DNA of 64,000 nucleotides, taken from contig NZ_JABWRF020000001.1 of the NCBI RefSeq assembly GCF_014268805.2, positions 434,001-498,000 of the forward strand. Direction: 5' to 3'. Under the pieces are notes generated by a model that worked only from the letters and a program-made list of their open reading frames with translations, was not told the origin of the DNA and ran no database searches. The position numbers and the translations under genes are program-made. The stretch comes from Pseudomonas farsensis (GTDB lineage: Bacteria > Pseudomonadota > Gammaproteobacteria > Pseudomonadales > Pseudomonadaceae). The stretch's first letter is position 1. The number at the start of each line of letters is the position of its first letter. Shown here piece after piece: positions 9,064 through 17,975 of the stretch.

Positions 9064-10407
9064 TTAGAAGCTGTCGGTAGTGCGGAACCCGCCACCACCG
9101 GAACTGCTGGTAGTTCGGAAACCGCTGCTGCTGCTTGAGCTGCTTGAGCTGCTTAAGCTGTCCGAGCTTGAGGAGCGCGTAGAGCCACGGTGGCGGGGCG
9201 TCACGTATTCGCGGGCTTCATTGAGTATTTTTTCAATCGCCTTTTGGTCCGCAGCGCCGCGCATGTATTCGCCGAGAATCTGCTCGATGGAGTGGCGCAG
9301 CGTGTACTCGTGGCGAGCGTCCTGGAAATGCTCGGTGCGCAGGGCGTGCTCGATGGCCTTGGCGCGTTCGTAGTACAAGCGGCGATTGGCTACCCGCTTC
9401 TGCAGGGTTTTCTGGCCCTTGCGTAGGTCTTCCAGGCGCGCGTGCAAAACCTGCAACTCGGCTGCCAGCACGTCGTCACGGGTGTCCGGGGTTTGTGCGG
9501 CGGCGGCCACGAGCTCGGCCAGGGGGCGAGCCTTGAGCCGTTCGGTGATGGTTTGGCGAATGCTCGACAGGTACGGGTCGCGCTGTTCGGCGAACTCGGT
9601 CAGCTGTGCCTGCAGCGACGCGGCGCGCACCTTGGATTCGCTCAACAGGGTGCTTAGCACCTGCTCCTCGGCTTGCAGTTTTGGCATGCCGAACAACTGG
9701 CGGGCCTGCTCCAGTAGTGGTTGGTATTGGGCCTCGAGTTGCTCGCGCAGCGTGCTGCGGGCCGGGCGCAACGATTCGTTGCGTGCCTGCATGGCCAGCA
9801 GCATCTGCTCATTGGCCAGGTTGGCATGAAAGTCGACGCGCCGGGCCAGGTAGTTGTCCAGCGGGCGCTGCAGTGGGTAGGGGCGGTAGTGTTGGGTGCC
9901 GTAGTGGCGGGCTTTGAGGAACGCGTACAGCGGGTTGCCGGCGTAGCCTTGCAACTTGCTCGCGCATTCATCGCGAATTTCCTGGTAGCCGCTGTGGGCG
10001 CTCTGTTCGGCCTGTTGGGCGGCTTCGAGCTGGCTGAGCAACTGGCGCGAGGCCGGGTCTTGTTCAAGGTGCTCCTGGGCCTGGGCATCCAGCTTGGCGA
10101 TGTCCTGGCGCAGGGCATAGTGCTTGGTCAGCGTATTGCCGATGATCCGCTCGGCCTGCTCCAAGGTCTGCAGCAGTGCGGCCTGGGCCTGCTCGCGTTG
10201 CTCCAGCTGCTGGCGGGAGCGTTCATCCAAGGCGGCGGTGTCCTGCAGTTGCAGGCTGACGATATCGCCTAGCCTGGAGGCTATCCGCTGTTCCAGCCGG
10301 GCCTGTTGCTCGGACCCTTCATACAGCGCTTGCTCAGCCTCGCGCAGTTGCTGTTCGGCCTGGCGCGAGTTGTCTTCGAGGGCGCGAAAGAGTGCGCTCG
10401 GGGTCAT
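9064..10407 (-). CDS. Long coiled-coil protein with Ser-rich, FRTT-repeat C-terminal tail
   Basis: The 447-residue protein is dominated by Gln/Glu/Ala/Leu-rich heptads from about residue 10 to 400, indicating long coiled coils. There is one less regular segment ('GNPLYAFLKARHYGTQHYRP') near the middle. The last roughly 36 residues are a low-complexity serine tract plus two 'GFRTT' repeats around a Gly run. There is no signal peptide. It starts 4 bases after the stop of the preceding membrane-protein gene, so the two are translationally linked. I do not recognise a named family; a scaffold role between the membrane protein and the TelA-like protein is inferred. Confidence 0.75.
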   Translation of the reverse strand: MTPSALFRALEDNSRQAEQQLREAEQALYEGSEQQARLEQRIASRLGDIVSLQLQDTAALDERSRQQLEQREQAQAALLQTLEQAERIIGNTLTKHYALRQDIAKLDAQAQEHLEQDPASRQLLSQLEAAQQAEQSAHSGYQEIRDECASKLQGYAGNPLYAFLKARHYGTQHYRPYPLQRPLDNYLARRVDFHANLANEQMLLAMQARNESLRPARSTLREQLEAQYQPLLEQARQLFGMPKLQAEEQVLSTLLSESKVRAASLQAQLTEFAEQRDPYLSSIRQTITERLKARPLAELVAAAAQTPDTRDDVLAAELQVLHARLEDLRKGQKTLQKRVANRRLYYERAKAIEHALRTEHFQDARHEYTLRHSIEQILGEYMRGAADQKAIEKILNEAREYVTPRHRGSTRSSSSDSLSSSSSSSSSSGFRTTSSSGGGGFRTTDSF

Positions 10408-10411
10408 GGGC

Positions 10412-11641
10412 TTACCACTCCAGGATCATGTCAGGGATACTGCTGGTGCGTTGATTGAAGAGGGGCATCAGGCTGTTGGCCGGTTTGTTGCCCATCATCC
10501 GCTCGCTGATATGGCCGTCGTCGAGCTTGTCCTGGCGCACCTTGAGATATTCCTCGCGGCTGACGCGTACGGCGAACAGGTCGGCCCACTGGGTCTGGCC
10601 GGTTTCCACGCTGGTAACCGGCATCCTCGTCGGCTTGCCCGTGGCGTCGAGCGGCTCGACCACCAGGTACCAGCTCTTGCCGCGGGTGCTGTTCTTGCTG
10701 CACCCGGCCGCCTCGTAGCAGCGCTCGACCCCGGACTTGACCCCGGGCCGATCAACCAGCTCGATGCTCAGCGGGCGCGCAGCATAATCAAGGTAGTCCT
10801 TGAGTACATTGAGGGTAGCGTTGGCTTTTTTCAGGCGTAGCGCGGCGATGTCGTTGCTGGCTTCTGTGTTCCAGGCGAGCAGTAGTTTGCGATCGGCGGC
10901 GGACAGCGGCATGGCGTCGAGGCGGGTGAGTACTTGCTGCTGGTAGTCCAGGCTCGCGTAGACGCTGTCCACTCGGTTCAAGCGGCGGGTCGCGGAAGTG
11001 ACGTTCTCGCGCGCAGCGTTCAGCTCGGCCTGCGCCTGGCTGATGCGGGCCTTGAGCGGGCCGCGGTTGTCGCGGTCGATCGACGCCGGCAGCTCGATGG
11101 GCGCAGGCAAGGCCTTGGGCAGCCTGAGCTCGATCTTCTCGGCCAGGTCTGCCACCAGCGCCTGCGGCTTGGCTTTGAGGCGTGCCCGCACCTGCTCAAG
11201 GCGCTGGCGCTGGAGGGTGATGTCGTTTTGCAAGCTGCGGCTGTCGAGGATCAACTGGTGCGCGTTCTGCTCCACCATGAGGTTCTGACGCCGCTCCATC
11301 AGGGCGAAGCTACCCAGGCTCAGCAGTGCTGTCAGCAGCGCGGCGCCGGCCCAGCTCAGCAGCTTGCGGCGGGCCATGATCAGGCGCACCAGCAGGCGTT
11401 GCACGCGGCCCAGGGGCGGGGCTTCGAACATTAGCCGGCGCGAGAAGAACTGGTGCACGCCTTCTTCTATCTGCGCGTCGTCAAAGCTGATGCTGCTGTT
11501 CTGGTAATAGGTGCGGATGCGCTCGGCCACTTCGGCGCGGCGTTGCGGCAGGTCGAGGTGCTCCTGGATTTCCATCTCGCGATGGCGAAGCTGATCGACC
11601 AGGGCCATGGCACCGATCTGTTCGCTCAGCGAAACACTCAT
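10412..11641 (-). CDS. Single-pass membrane protein, DUF6384-like, first gene of the three-gene module
   Basis: The 409-residue product has a soluble N-terminal region (residues 1-92, 'EHLDLPQRRAEVAERIRTYY'), one hydrophobic segment at about 95-115, then a long helical region and a C-terminal mixed domain. It resembles a Pseudomonas family I know as DUF6384, but this is from memory. An in-frame extension to 11758 exists but overlaps the leuA terminator. The ATG at 11641 overlaps the stop of a 9-codon leader ORF (ATGA), which itself has a strong AAGGA box. Expression is therefore probably coupled to the leader. Confidence 0.72.
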   Translation of the reverse strand: MSVSLSEQIGAMALVDQLRHREMEIQEHLDLPQRRAEVAERIRTYYQNSSISFDDAQIEEGVHQFFSRRLMFEAPPLGRVQRLLVRLIMARRKLLSWAGAALLTALLSLGSFALMERRQNLMVEQNAHQLILDSRSLQNDITLQRQRLEQVRARLKAKPQALVADLAEKIELRLPKALPAPIELPASIDRDNRGPLKARISQAQAELNAARENVTSATRRLNRVDSVYASLDYQQQVLTRLDAMPLSAADRKLLLAWNTEASNDIAALRLKKANATLNVLKDYLDYAARPLSIELVDRPGVKSGVERCYEAAGCSKNSTRGKSWYLVVEPLDATGKPTRMPVTSVETGQTQWADLFAVRVSREEYLKVRQDKLDDGHISERMMGNKPANSLMPLFNQRTSSIPDMILEW

Positions 11642-11667
11642 CGGGTGCAGTCCTGCAGGTGGCTCAT
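11638..11667 (-). CDS. Nine-residue leader ORF overlapping the start of the membrane-protein gene
   Basis: The ORF encodes MSHLQDCTR and ends in TGA, whose last two bases overlap the following ATG (ATGA). An AAGGA box sits 6 bases before its ATG, while the downstream gene has no good box of its own. The sequence from the box through ATGAGCCA is nearly the same as the start of the TelA-like gene at 9024. It may be a coupling device, or a remnant of a duplicated start. It is too short to be sure. Confidence 0.4.
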   Translation of the reverse strand: MSHLQDCTR

Positions 11668-11758
11668 GGGTGTCCTTGCATGAGGGGGGGAAGGGCTGGC
11701 GCAGTATATCCAGTCTGCGCGGCAAAATGATGGCCTTGGCGACAAAGCCTGCGCGCAC

Positions 11759-11782
11759 AAAAAAGCCCGCATCGCTGCGGGC
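11759..11782 (-). terminator. Intrinsic terminator of leuA
   Basis: On the minus strand a 7-bp stem GCCCGCA/TGCGGGC (plus coordinates 11765-11771 and 11776-11782) with a 4-base loop is followed by six T residues. It lies 20 bases after the leuA stop and separates leuA from the accessory module transcribed in the same direction. Confidence 0.92.
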
Positions 11783-11801
11783 TTTTGCACAGGGGCTGGC
11801 C

Positions 11802-13475
11802 TTAGGCGGCTTTCGCCTCTTCCTGGCTCAGCGAGCGGTTCAGGGCACTGAACAGCGCCTTGAAGCTTGCCGTGGTGATGTTTTCATCGATGCCCACGCC
11901 ATGCACCGGGCGGCCACCGGCAACGCGCAGCTCGATGTAGGCCGCAGCCTTGGCGTTGGTGCCGGCGCCAATGGCGTGCTCGTTGTAGTCCATGATTTCC
12001 ACAGCTACCGGCATGCAGGCGGCCAGCGCTTCCAGGGCGCCGTTGCCCTTGCCGTGCCAGTGCAGGTTGGTTTCGCCTTCACCGGCCACTTCCACTTCCA
12101 CCTTGCTGCTGCCGTTTTCTTCTTGCAGGCGATGGCTGACCAGGGCGTACGGGGCGTTGGCCTGCAGGTATTCCTTGTGCAGCAGCTTGTAGATTTGCTG
12201 GGCGGTCATTTCCAGGCCCAGGCGGTCGGTTTCACCCTGTACCACCTGGCTGAATTCGATCTGCATGCGGCGCGGCAGGCTGATGCCGTATTCCTGTTCG
12301 AGCAGGTAGGTGATGCCGCCTTTGCCCGACTGGCTGTTGACGCGGATGACCGCCTCGTAGCTGCGGCCGATGTCGGCCGGGTCGATCGGCAGGTACGGCA
12401 CTTCCCACAGCTCGCCTTCTTGCTGCTTGGTGAGGCCTTTGCGAATGGCGTCCTGATGGGAGCCAGAGAATGCGGTGTGGACCAGGTCGCCCACGTACGG
12501 GTGACGCGGGTGCACCGGCAACTGGTTGCACTCCTCGACTACCTTGCGCACGCCGTCGATGTCGGAGAAGTCCAGTTGTGGGTCGATGCCTTGGGTGTAG
12601 AGGTTCAGCGCCAAGGTCACCAGGTCGACGTTGCCGGTACGCTCGCCGTTGCCGAACAGGCAGCCTTCGGCGCGGTCGGCACCGGCCATCAGGCCCAGCT
12701 CGGTGGCAGCGATGCCGGTGCCACGGTCGTTGTGGCAGTGCAGGCTGATGATCACGCTGTCGCGGCGGCTGACGTTGCGGCAGAACCACTCGATCTGGTC
12801 GGCGTAGACGTTCGGCGTGGCCACTTCAACGGTAGCCGGCAGGTTGAGGATGATCTTGTGGTCCGGGGTCGGGTTCCACACCTCGATCACCGCGTCACAC
12901 ACCTCTTTGGCGAACTCAAGCTCGGTGGCGCTGAAGGTTTCTGGCGAGTACTGGAACGTCCACTGGGTTTCTGGCTGCTGTGCTGCGTACTTGACGAACA
13001 GCTTGGCGGCGTTGACGGCGATGTCCTTGACGCCTTGCTTGTCCTGGTTGAAGACAATGCGGCGGAACGACGGGCAGGTGGCGTTGTACAGGTGGACGAT
13101 GGCCTTCTTGGCCCCGCGCAGCGACTCGAAGGTGCGGGCAATCAGGTCTTCACGGGCCTGGGTGAGCACCTGGATGGTGGTGTCGTCAGGGATGTGGCCG
13201 TCTTCGATCAGGGTACGCACGAAGTCGAAGTCGGTTTGCGAGGCCGACGGGAACGAAGCTTCGATTTCTTTCACGCCCACTTGGACCAGCGTCTTCCAGA
13301 ACCGCAGTTTCTTCTCTGCATCCATCGGCTCGATCAGCGACTGGTTGCCATCACGCAGGTCTGAGCTGCACCAGATTGGCGCCTCGGTGATGGCCTTGGA
13401 CGGCCAGGTGCGGTCTGGCAGGTCGATGGTGGGGAAGGCGCGGTATTTCTTCGACGGGTCTTTGAGCATGGTCAT
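11802..13475 (-). CDS. leuA: 2-isopropylmalate synthase
   Basis: This 557-residue enzyme joins acetyl-CoA and 2-oxoisovalerate, the first committed step of leucine synthesis. The N-terminal HMGL-like TIM barrel has '[14 protein letters not shown]' (residues about 37-50), the metal site 'HCHNDRGTG' and '[11 protein letters not shown]'. The C-terminal part ('[18 protein letters not shown]') is the LeuA dimer/allosteric domain that senses leucine. Length and start ([19 protein letters not shown]) match the Pseudomonas long-form LeuA. A leucine-rich leader peptide and hairpin precede it. Confidence 0.97.
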   Translation of the reverse strand: MTMLKDPSKKYRAFPTIDLPDRTWPSKAITEAPIWCSSDLRDGNQSLIEPMDAEKKLRFWKTLVQVGVKEIEASFPSASQTDFDFVRTLIEDGHIPDDTTIQVLTQAREDLIARTFESLRGAKKAIVHLYNATCPSFRRIVFNQDKQGVKDIAVNAAKLFVKYAAQQPETQWTFQYSPETFSATELEFAKEVCDAVIEVWNPTPDHKIILNLPATVEVATPNVYADQIEWFCRNVSRRDSVIISLHCHNDRGTGIAATELGLMAGADRAEGCLFGNGERTGNVDLVTLALNLYTQGIDPQLDFSDIDGVRKVVEECNQLPVHPRHPYVGDLVHTAFSGSHQDAIRKGLTKQQEGELWEVPYLPIDPADIGRSYEAVIRVNSQSGKGGITYLLEQEYGISLPRRMQIEFSQVVQGETDRLGLEMTAQQIYKLLHKEYLQANAPYALVSHRLQEENGSSKVEVEVAGEGETNLHWHGKGNGALEALAACMPVAVEIMDYNEHAIGAGTNAKAAAYIELRVAGGRPVHGVGIDENITTASFKALFSALNRSLSQEEAKAA

Positions 13476-13499
13476 GGAAGCAATCCTTTTGTGTGCGGC

Positions 13500-13553
13500 C
13501 TGAATCGGGCCTGCCGGGCAAAACGAGATGAAAGGCGGGGCGGCGGGATTCAG
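13500..13553 (-). promoter_or_regulatory. Leader RNA inverted repeat before leuA
   Basis: Arms ctgaatc and gattcag are separated by about 40 bases rich in G and C, with further internal pairing (gggcctgccgggc against ggcggcggg-like segments). It begins in the stop codon of the leader peptide and ends about 25 bases before leuA. There is no terminal T-run, so translation-linked or Rho-type control is as likely as classical attenuation. Confidence 0.5.
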
Positions 13554-13627
13554 CCTGGTAGTCGTGCGCTGACCAGGTTGAGGCTGCGATGTTGTCGGAG
13601 CAGGATGAGGGTGCTGGAGGTTTTCAT
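13550..13627 (-). CDS. Leucine-rich leader peptide of leuA
   Basis: A 25-codon [23 protein letters not shown] plus ARLPG, ends 74 bases before the leuA start. Six of 25 codons are leucine, including the run LILL and one rare CTA codon. Its stop codon lies in one arm of an inverted repeat (ctgaatc 13500-13506 / gattcag 13547-13553) in the leader RNA. The arrangement is what ribosome-mediated attenuation of leucine genes looks like, although I see no T-run after the hairpin. Read directly from sequence; the regulatory role is inferred. Confidence 0.7.
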   Translation of the reverse strand: MKTSSTLILLRQHRSLNLVSARLPG

Positions 13628-13683
13628 GTGCTCAACCCTAACCAGTGGGGTGAGGGATGGCAAGCACTGCGGAAAAATTGAGA

Positions 13684-13706
13684 TAAATGCTTAAAAAAGC
13701 TATTTA
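13684..13706. promoter_or_regulatory. AT-rich imperfect palindrome in the leuA upstream region
   Basis: The segment taaatgctt-aaaa-aagctattta is an imperfect inverted repeat about 60 bases upstream of the leader peptide start, in a markedly AT-rich stretch (13670-13770) that probably holds the leuA promoter. No gene is seen between 13628 and 13828. Confidence 0.35.
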
Positions 13707-13828
13707 TGCGAGATTTTATGTCTGCTTTATGGGTTTTGTTGATTGCTCGTTGCTTGATGCTTTTTGATTGCGCAAATCGCGGGGCAAGCCTGCGCCCACT
13801 GGAAAACCCCGGGCCCCGCGCTGGTCAA

Positions 13829-14656
13829 TCAGGGCTGGAATGCCCCAATGAAAATCGCCGGGTCGACCCGCGCATCATTCAGGCTGACGTTCCAGTGCAT
13901 GTGCGGCCCGGTGGCACGGCCGGTCGAGCCCACGCGCCCTACCACATCGCCACGGCGCAGCACCTGGCCGGGCTTCACGTCGATCTTCGACATATGGCAG
14001 AACATGCTGATAAAACCTTGGCCATGGTCGACGAACACGGTGCGGCCATTGAAGAAGTAGTCGCCCACCAGCATCACTTTGCCATTGGCCGGGGTCTTGA
14101 TCGGCGTGCCTGCGGGCACCGCGAAGTCCAGGCCGGCGTGCGGGTTGCGCTCCTCGCCATTGAAGAAACGGCGCACGCCGAACTTGCTCGACAGCGGCCC
14201 GTTGACCGGCTTGTCGAGGATCAGGTTACTGGGCAGCGCGGGGCTGAAACTACGGTAGGCCTTGATCTGCTCGGCCAGCTCCCGGTCGATGCGCTTGAGG
14301 TCATCAGGGTTCGGGTTGACCTGGCGCGTGTTCTTCAAGGTGATGTGCTGCTCGGGGTATTTCTTGCTGCCAACGGTGAACGGCAGCGAACGGCCGCCCT
14401 GTGTCAGCACCGCAGCGCCGGTTTTTTGCGTCAACGGGATACCGACGATTGCAAGCCAGGTGTCCTGCTCCTTGACCACCAGCACCGGCTTGCCATCAAA
14501 ACGGGCACTGGGGGCGCTGGCCGCCGGGCCCAGGTCGACCACGGCAACGCCGCCGGGCACCGGCTTGTTCAGGGCGCGGGTGATATAGCTGGCCTGGGCA
14601 GCACTGAGTGGCAGCAGCAGGGCGAAGGCCAGCAGGGAGGCAAAGAGACGGGGCAT
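13829..14656 (-). CDS. Exported M23-family peptidoglycan peptidase
   Basis: The 275-residue protein has a signal peptide (residues 1-22, ending A-A-Q-A-S) and a C-terminal LytM/M23 domain. The zinc ligands are in 'NPHAGLDFAVPAGTPIKTP' (His and Asp) and 'GPHMHWNV' (His), so the catalytic set appears complete, and it is likely an active periplasmic endopeptidase rather than an EnvC/NlpD-type activator. The central region (residues 25-150) is the N-terminal domain usual in the Pseudomonas homologs. It sits 3 bases after xseA on the same strand, suggesting co-transcription. Confidence 0.9.
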   Translation of the reverse strand: MPRLFASLLAFALLLPLSAAQASYITRALNKPVPGGVAVVDLGPAASAPSARFDGKPVLVVKEQDTWLAIVGIPLTQKTGAAVLTQGGRSLPFTVGSKKYPEQHITLKNTRQVNPNPDDLKRIDRELAEQIKAYRSFSPALPSNLILDKPVNGPLSSKFGVRRFFNGEERNPHAGLDFAVPAGTPIKTPANGKVMLVGDYFFNGRTVFVDHGQGFISMFCHMSKIDVKPGQVLRRGDVVGRVGSTGRATGPHMHWNVSLNDARVDPAIFIGAFQP

Positions 14657-14659
14657 GTG

Positions 14660-16039
14660 TCAGTCCAGTAGCGAAAGGGTGACCGGGGTCTGGTGGTTGT
14701 CTTCGACACGCACCTTGAGTTCGCCTTCGTTAAGGCGCGCCGTCAGGCGCTGGCCATTGTGCGTTTGCGCCGCGCTGCGCACCGCCTGGCCGTGCTCGTC
14801 GAGCAGGATGCTGTAGCCGCGCGCCAAGGTGGCCAAGGGGCTGACCACTTGCAGGGTTTGCAGTTGCGCTTGAAAGCGCTGGCGGCGGTCTTTGAGCAGC
14901 TCGCGCATGGCCCGTGGCAACCGCTCGCCGAGGGCGTCCAGGCGCTGCCTGAGCAGGGTCAGGTTGCGCCCTGGATGCTGCGCGGCCAGGCGCATGTCGA
15001 GCCGGCCGAGGCGGTCGTGGCGCTGCTTGAGGTCCTGGGCGAAGGCCCGGCGCAGGCGCATGTCCAGGTCGTCAAGACGCTGCGCCTGCTGGCGCAACCG
15101 CTCGCCGGGGTGGCGCAGGCGCCGGGCCAGGCCATCGACGCGCAGGCGGTCGTGCAACAGGCGGTTCTGGATGCGCAGCAGCAGGCGCCGCTGCAGGCTG
15201 TCGAGGCGCTGTTGCAGGCCGCTGCTGTCGGGCGCCAGCAGTTCGGCAGCAGCCGATGGCGTGGGGGCACGCACGTCGGCGACAAAGTCACTGATCGAAA
15301 CGTCGGTTTCGTGGCCGACGGCGCTGACTATCGGGGTGACGCAGGCCGCTACAGCGCGGGCTACGGCTTCTTCGTTGAAGCACCAGAGGTCTTCCAGCGA
15401 GCCACCGCCGCGCGCCAGAATCAGCGCATCGAAGCCTTGCCGGTCGGCCATTTGCAGGGCCTGGACGATCTGCCGGATGGCTTCGCGGCCCTGCACCGCA
15501 GTGGGAATGAGGTTCAACTCGACCTGCGGCGCGCGGCGGCGGAACACGCTGATGATGTCGCGAATCACCGCCCCGGTGGGCGAGGTGATGATGCCGATGC
15601 GCTGCGGGTGGGCAGGCAATGGCCGCTTGCGCTCGGTGCTGAACAAGCCCTCGGCGCTGAGCTTTTCTTTCAGCGCTTCGAACGCCAGGCGCAGCGCGCC
15701 GTCGCCGGCAGGCTCGACGCTGTCGACGATCAACTGATAGTCGCCACGGCCCTCGAATAACGAAACCCGCCCACGCACCCGTACCGCCAGGCCATCACGC
15801 AGCGCCTGGCGCACACGGGCGGCGTTCTGGCGGAACAGCGCACAGCGGATCTGCGCGCCGCTGTCCTTGAGGGTGAAATACAGGTGGCCGGAGGCCGGGC
15901 GGGCGAGGTTGGAAATCTCGCCTTCCACCCAGACACTGCGGAACACATCTTCCAGCAGCACCCGGGCGCGGCCGTTGAGCTGGCTGACGGTGAGGACTTC
16001 GCGGTCCAGGCCGAGTCGTTCGAAGGGGTCTTTGATCAT
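14660..16039 (-). CDS. xseA: Exodeoxyribonuclease VII large subunit
   Basis: The 459-residue protein is the large subunit of exonuclease VII, which degrades single-stranded DNA. It has the N-terminal OB fold ('VSQLNGRARVLLED...VWVEGEISN', residues about 14-45), the central catalytic region with 'GRGDYQ' and 'ILARGGGSLEDLWCFN', and a C-terminal coiled coil. An in-frame extension to 16075 exists; MIKDPFERLG at 16039 is the family start. It is followed 3 bases later by the M23 peptidase gene. Confidence 0.95.
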   Translation of the reverse strand: MIKDPFERLGLDREVLTVSQLNGRARVLLEDVFRSVWVEGEISNLARPASGHLYFTLKDSGAQIRCALFRQNAARVRQALRDGLAVRVRGRVSLFEGRGDYQLIVDSVEPAGDGALRLAFEALKEKLSAEGLFSTERKRPLPAHPQRIGIITSPTGAVIRDIISVFRRRAPQVELNLIPTAVQGREAIRQIVQALQMADRQGFDALILARGGGSLEDLWCFNEEAVARAVAACVTPIVSAVGHETDVSISDFVADVRAPTPSAAAELLAPDSSGLQQRLDSLQRRLLLRIQNRLLHDRLRVDGLARRLRHPGERLRQQAQRLDDLDMRLRRAFAQDLKQRHDRLGRLDMRLAAQHPGRNLTLLRQRLDALGERLPRAMRELLKDRRQRFQAQLQTLQVVSPLATLARGYSILLDEHGQAVRSAAQTHNGQRLTARLNEGELKVRVEDNHQTPVTLSLLD

Positions 16040-16205
16040 GCTGGGCACTATAAAGGAGGCGACGCGCAGATGCACCGTGCTGACGGCCGCAGGCCGATTT
16101 TCCCATGGCCTCGCAAGACTTGCCGGCGATCTTGACCGGACTTCGCCGCTTATTTGCCCAAGCGCCTGTGAGCACGCTGGTCAAACTTCTACAGCGAGGT
16201 TGACC

Positions 16206-16979
16206 ATGTATACCATCGACTCCACCACCTACCGCTCCAAGGCTTTTAATCAGCGTAAGGGCGAGGTGCGCTTTCTGTTGCTTCATTACACGGCTGTCAA
16301 TTTCAACGGCTCGATCAATGCCTTGGCCAAAGGCGATGCCGTTAGCGCTCACTACCTGGTGCCTGACCCTTTGGATGCCAGCTACCGCAAGGCGGGCTTT
16401 GACGAGGTACGCCTGTTCCAGCTGGTTGATGAGCCCCAGCGCGCCTGGCATGCCGGGGTCAGCGCCTGGGCCGGGCACAGTGGCCTGAACGACACCGCGA
16501 TCGGCATCGAATTGGTCAATCAGGCTGCGGTTCGTAATGGCCAGTTTGTTTTCCCGGCCTATCCTGCGCAACAGATCGCCGCGCTGACGCAGTTGTGCCA
16601 GGAGATTTTGCAGCGCTACCCGGCCATCTCACCCACTGCGGTGTTGGCTCACAGCGATGTGTCCATCGGGCGCAAGAGCGACCCCGGTGCCGCGTTCCCT
16701 TGGCAGGCCCTGCATCAGGCGGGTATCGGCGCTTGGTATGAAGAAGCGCGCAAAGTGCACTATCAGGCGATTTTTGCGCAGCAAATGCCTGAGCTGGCAC
16801 AGGTGCTCGATAGGCTTCGCCAGTACGGTTACAGCGTGCCCGAGCAGCCCGACGATGCCTTTGTTCGTGGGGTTTTGCGGGCGTTCCAGTTACACTTCCG
16901 GCCGGCCGATTACAGCGGCAGGCTCGACAGTGAAACCGCAGCGATCCTTTACGCACTGGTGGAGCGTTACCCCGTTTGA
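16206..16979 (+). CDS. N-acetylmuramoyl-L-alanine amidase (AmiD/AmpD-like)
   Basis: The 257-residue protein contains an Amidase_2 domain (residues about 15-165). It has the first zinc-ligand motif 'LLLHYTAVNF', the strand 'IGIELVN' and the distal 'VLAHSDVSIGRKSDPG', which gives the second His and the Asp. A C-terminal peptidoglycan-binding_1 type domain (about 190-255, 'FVRGVLRAFQLHFRP') follows. No clear lipobox is seen, unlike E. coli AmiD, so location is uncertain. The ATG at 16206 is preceded by gcgaggt. It ends 13 bases inside the convergent LysR gene. Confidence 0.88.
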   Translation: MYTIDSTTYRSKAFNQRKGEVRFLLLHYTAVNFNGSINALAKGDAVSAHYLVPDPLDASYRKAGFDEVRLFQLVDEPQRAWHAGVSAWAGHSGLNDTAIGIELVNQAAVRNGQFVFPAYPAQQIAALTQLCQEILQRYPAISPTAVLAHSDVSIGRKSDPGAAFPWQALHQAGIGAWYEEARKVHYQAIFAQQMPELAQVLDRLRQYGYSVPEQPDDAFVRGVLRAFQLHFRPADYSGRLDSETAAILYALVERYPV

Positions 16980-17878
16980 GCGTCCGCCCGCGCGGCTGGC
17001 GCAGGCCCCATCGCCTCGGCAAACTGTCGCGTCAAAGGGGCCGCATCGCGATGGCAGGCCAGTGCCACGCTGCTCTGGCAGGCCTCGGCCAGCGCGATGA
17101 AACGCACCGTCGGCGGGGCGATGTCCTGCATGCTGGCAGGCAGCAACGCCACCCCGAGACCGGCCTGGATGAGTTGCAATTGCGTGGTCTTGCGCGACAC
17201 CACCTGCGCCGCCCGCGGAAAAAAACCAGCCTGCATGCAGAGCGATGCCGACAGATAGCTCAAACCGCCGCGCTGGCGGTGCGGCACAGAAATGAAGCGT
17301 TCTTCGCGCAACTGCTCAAGTTGCACCGAAGCCTCGGCGGCCAGCGGGTGCTGCGCTGCCACTGCCAGCAGCAGCGGCTCATCGAACAATGCATGCAGCA
17401 CCACCCCCTCGTGCTGGCGCAGCACCGGCAGGCGCAGCAGGCCGATATCCAGGCGCCCTTCGGCGATGTCTTCGAGTTGCGCCTCTGATGACTGCTGGGC
17501 GATTTCCAGGGTTACGTCTGGGTTGGCACCCAGGTACCCGCTGAGCCGTTGCAGCAACTGGCCAGTCAGCGGCACTGTGCTGGAATGGCTCAGGCGCAGG
17601 TTGCCGCGCAGGCCTTGGCCAATTTCGCGGGCCAGGTGCTCGGCCTGGTCGAGGTCTGCCAGCAGCCGTCGGCAACGCTGCAAGAAGGCCTCGCCCGCCA
17701 CGGTCAGCCGAGGCAGCCGGGCGGTGCGCTCGAATAATGCGGTACCCAGTTGGGTTTCCAGCTCCTTGATTTGCCGGCTTAGCGCCGATTGGGCAACGTA
17801 CAGCCGCTCGGCGGCGGCGCTGAAACTGCCGCTTTCGGCGATTTCGACAAAATAGCGCAATTGGCGGATCGAACTCAT
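16967..17878 (-). CDS. LysR-family transcriptional regulator
   Basis: The 303-residue protein has an N-terminal winged helix-turn-helix ('SFSAAAERLYVAQSALSRQI', residues about 18-37) and a periplasmic-binding-like effector domain from about residue 90. It is divergent from the TauE/SafE-type exporter with a 97-base gap, so it probably controls that gene. The effector is unknown. Confidence 0.9.
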   Translation of the reverse strand: MSSIRQLRYFVEIAESGSFSAAAERLYVAQSALSRQIKELETQLGTALFERTARLPRLTVAGEAFLQRCRRLLADLDQAEHLAREIGQGLRGNLRLSHSSTVPLTGQLLQRLSGYLGANPDVTLEIAQQSSEAQLEDIAEGRLDIGLLRLPVLRQHEGVVLHALFDEPLLLAVAAQHPLAAEASVQLEQLREERFISVPHRQRGGLSYLSASLCMQAGFFPRAAQVVSRKTTQLQLIQAGLGVALLPASMQDIAPPTVRFIALAEACQSSVALACHRDAAPLTRQFAEAMGPAPAARADAQTG

Positions 17879-17975
17879 GGCATGCCTTTTTGAGATGGCT
17901 TGTAGCGAAAAAGCATATTAGTCGGCATGGCTCGTCACTGGCTAACCTTCAGCTGTCTTTTCTGGAGCTGCCGCA

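Noticed and set aside
11607..13364. 585-codon plus-strand ORF opposite leuA
   Set aside because: It is an antisense shadow of leuA; leuA has clear catalytic motifs and the opposite frame has none.
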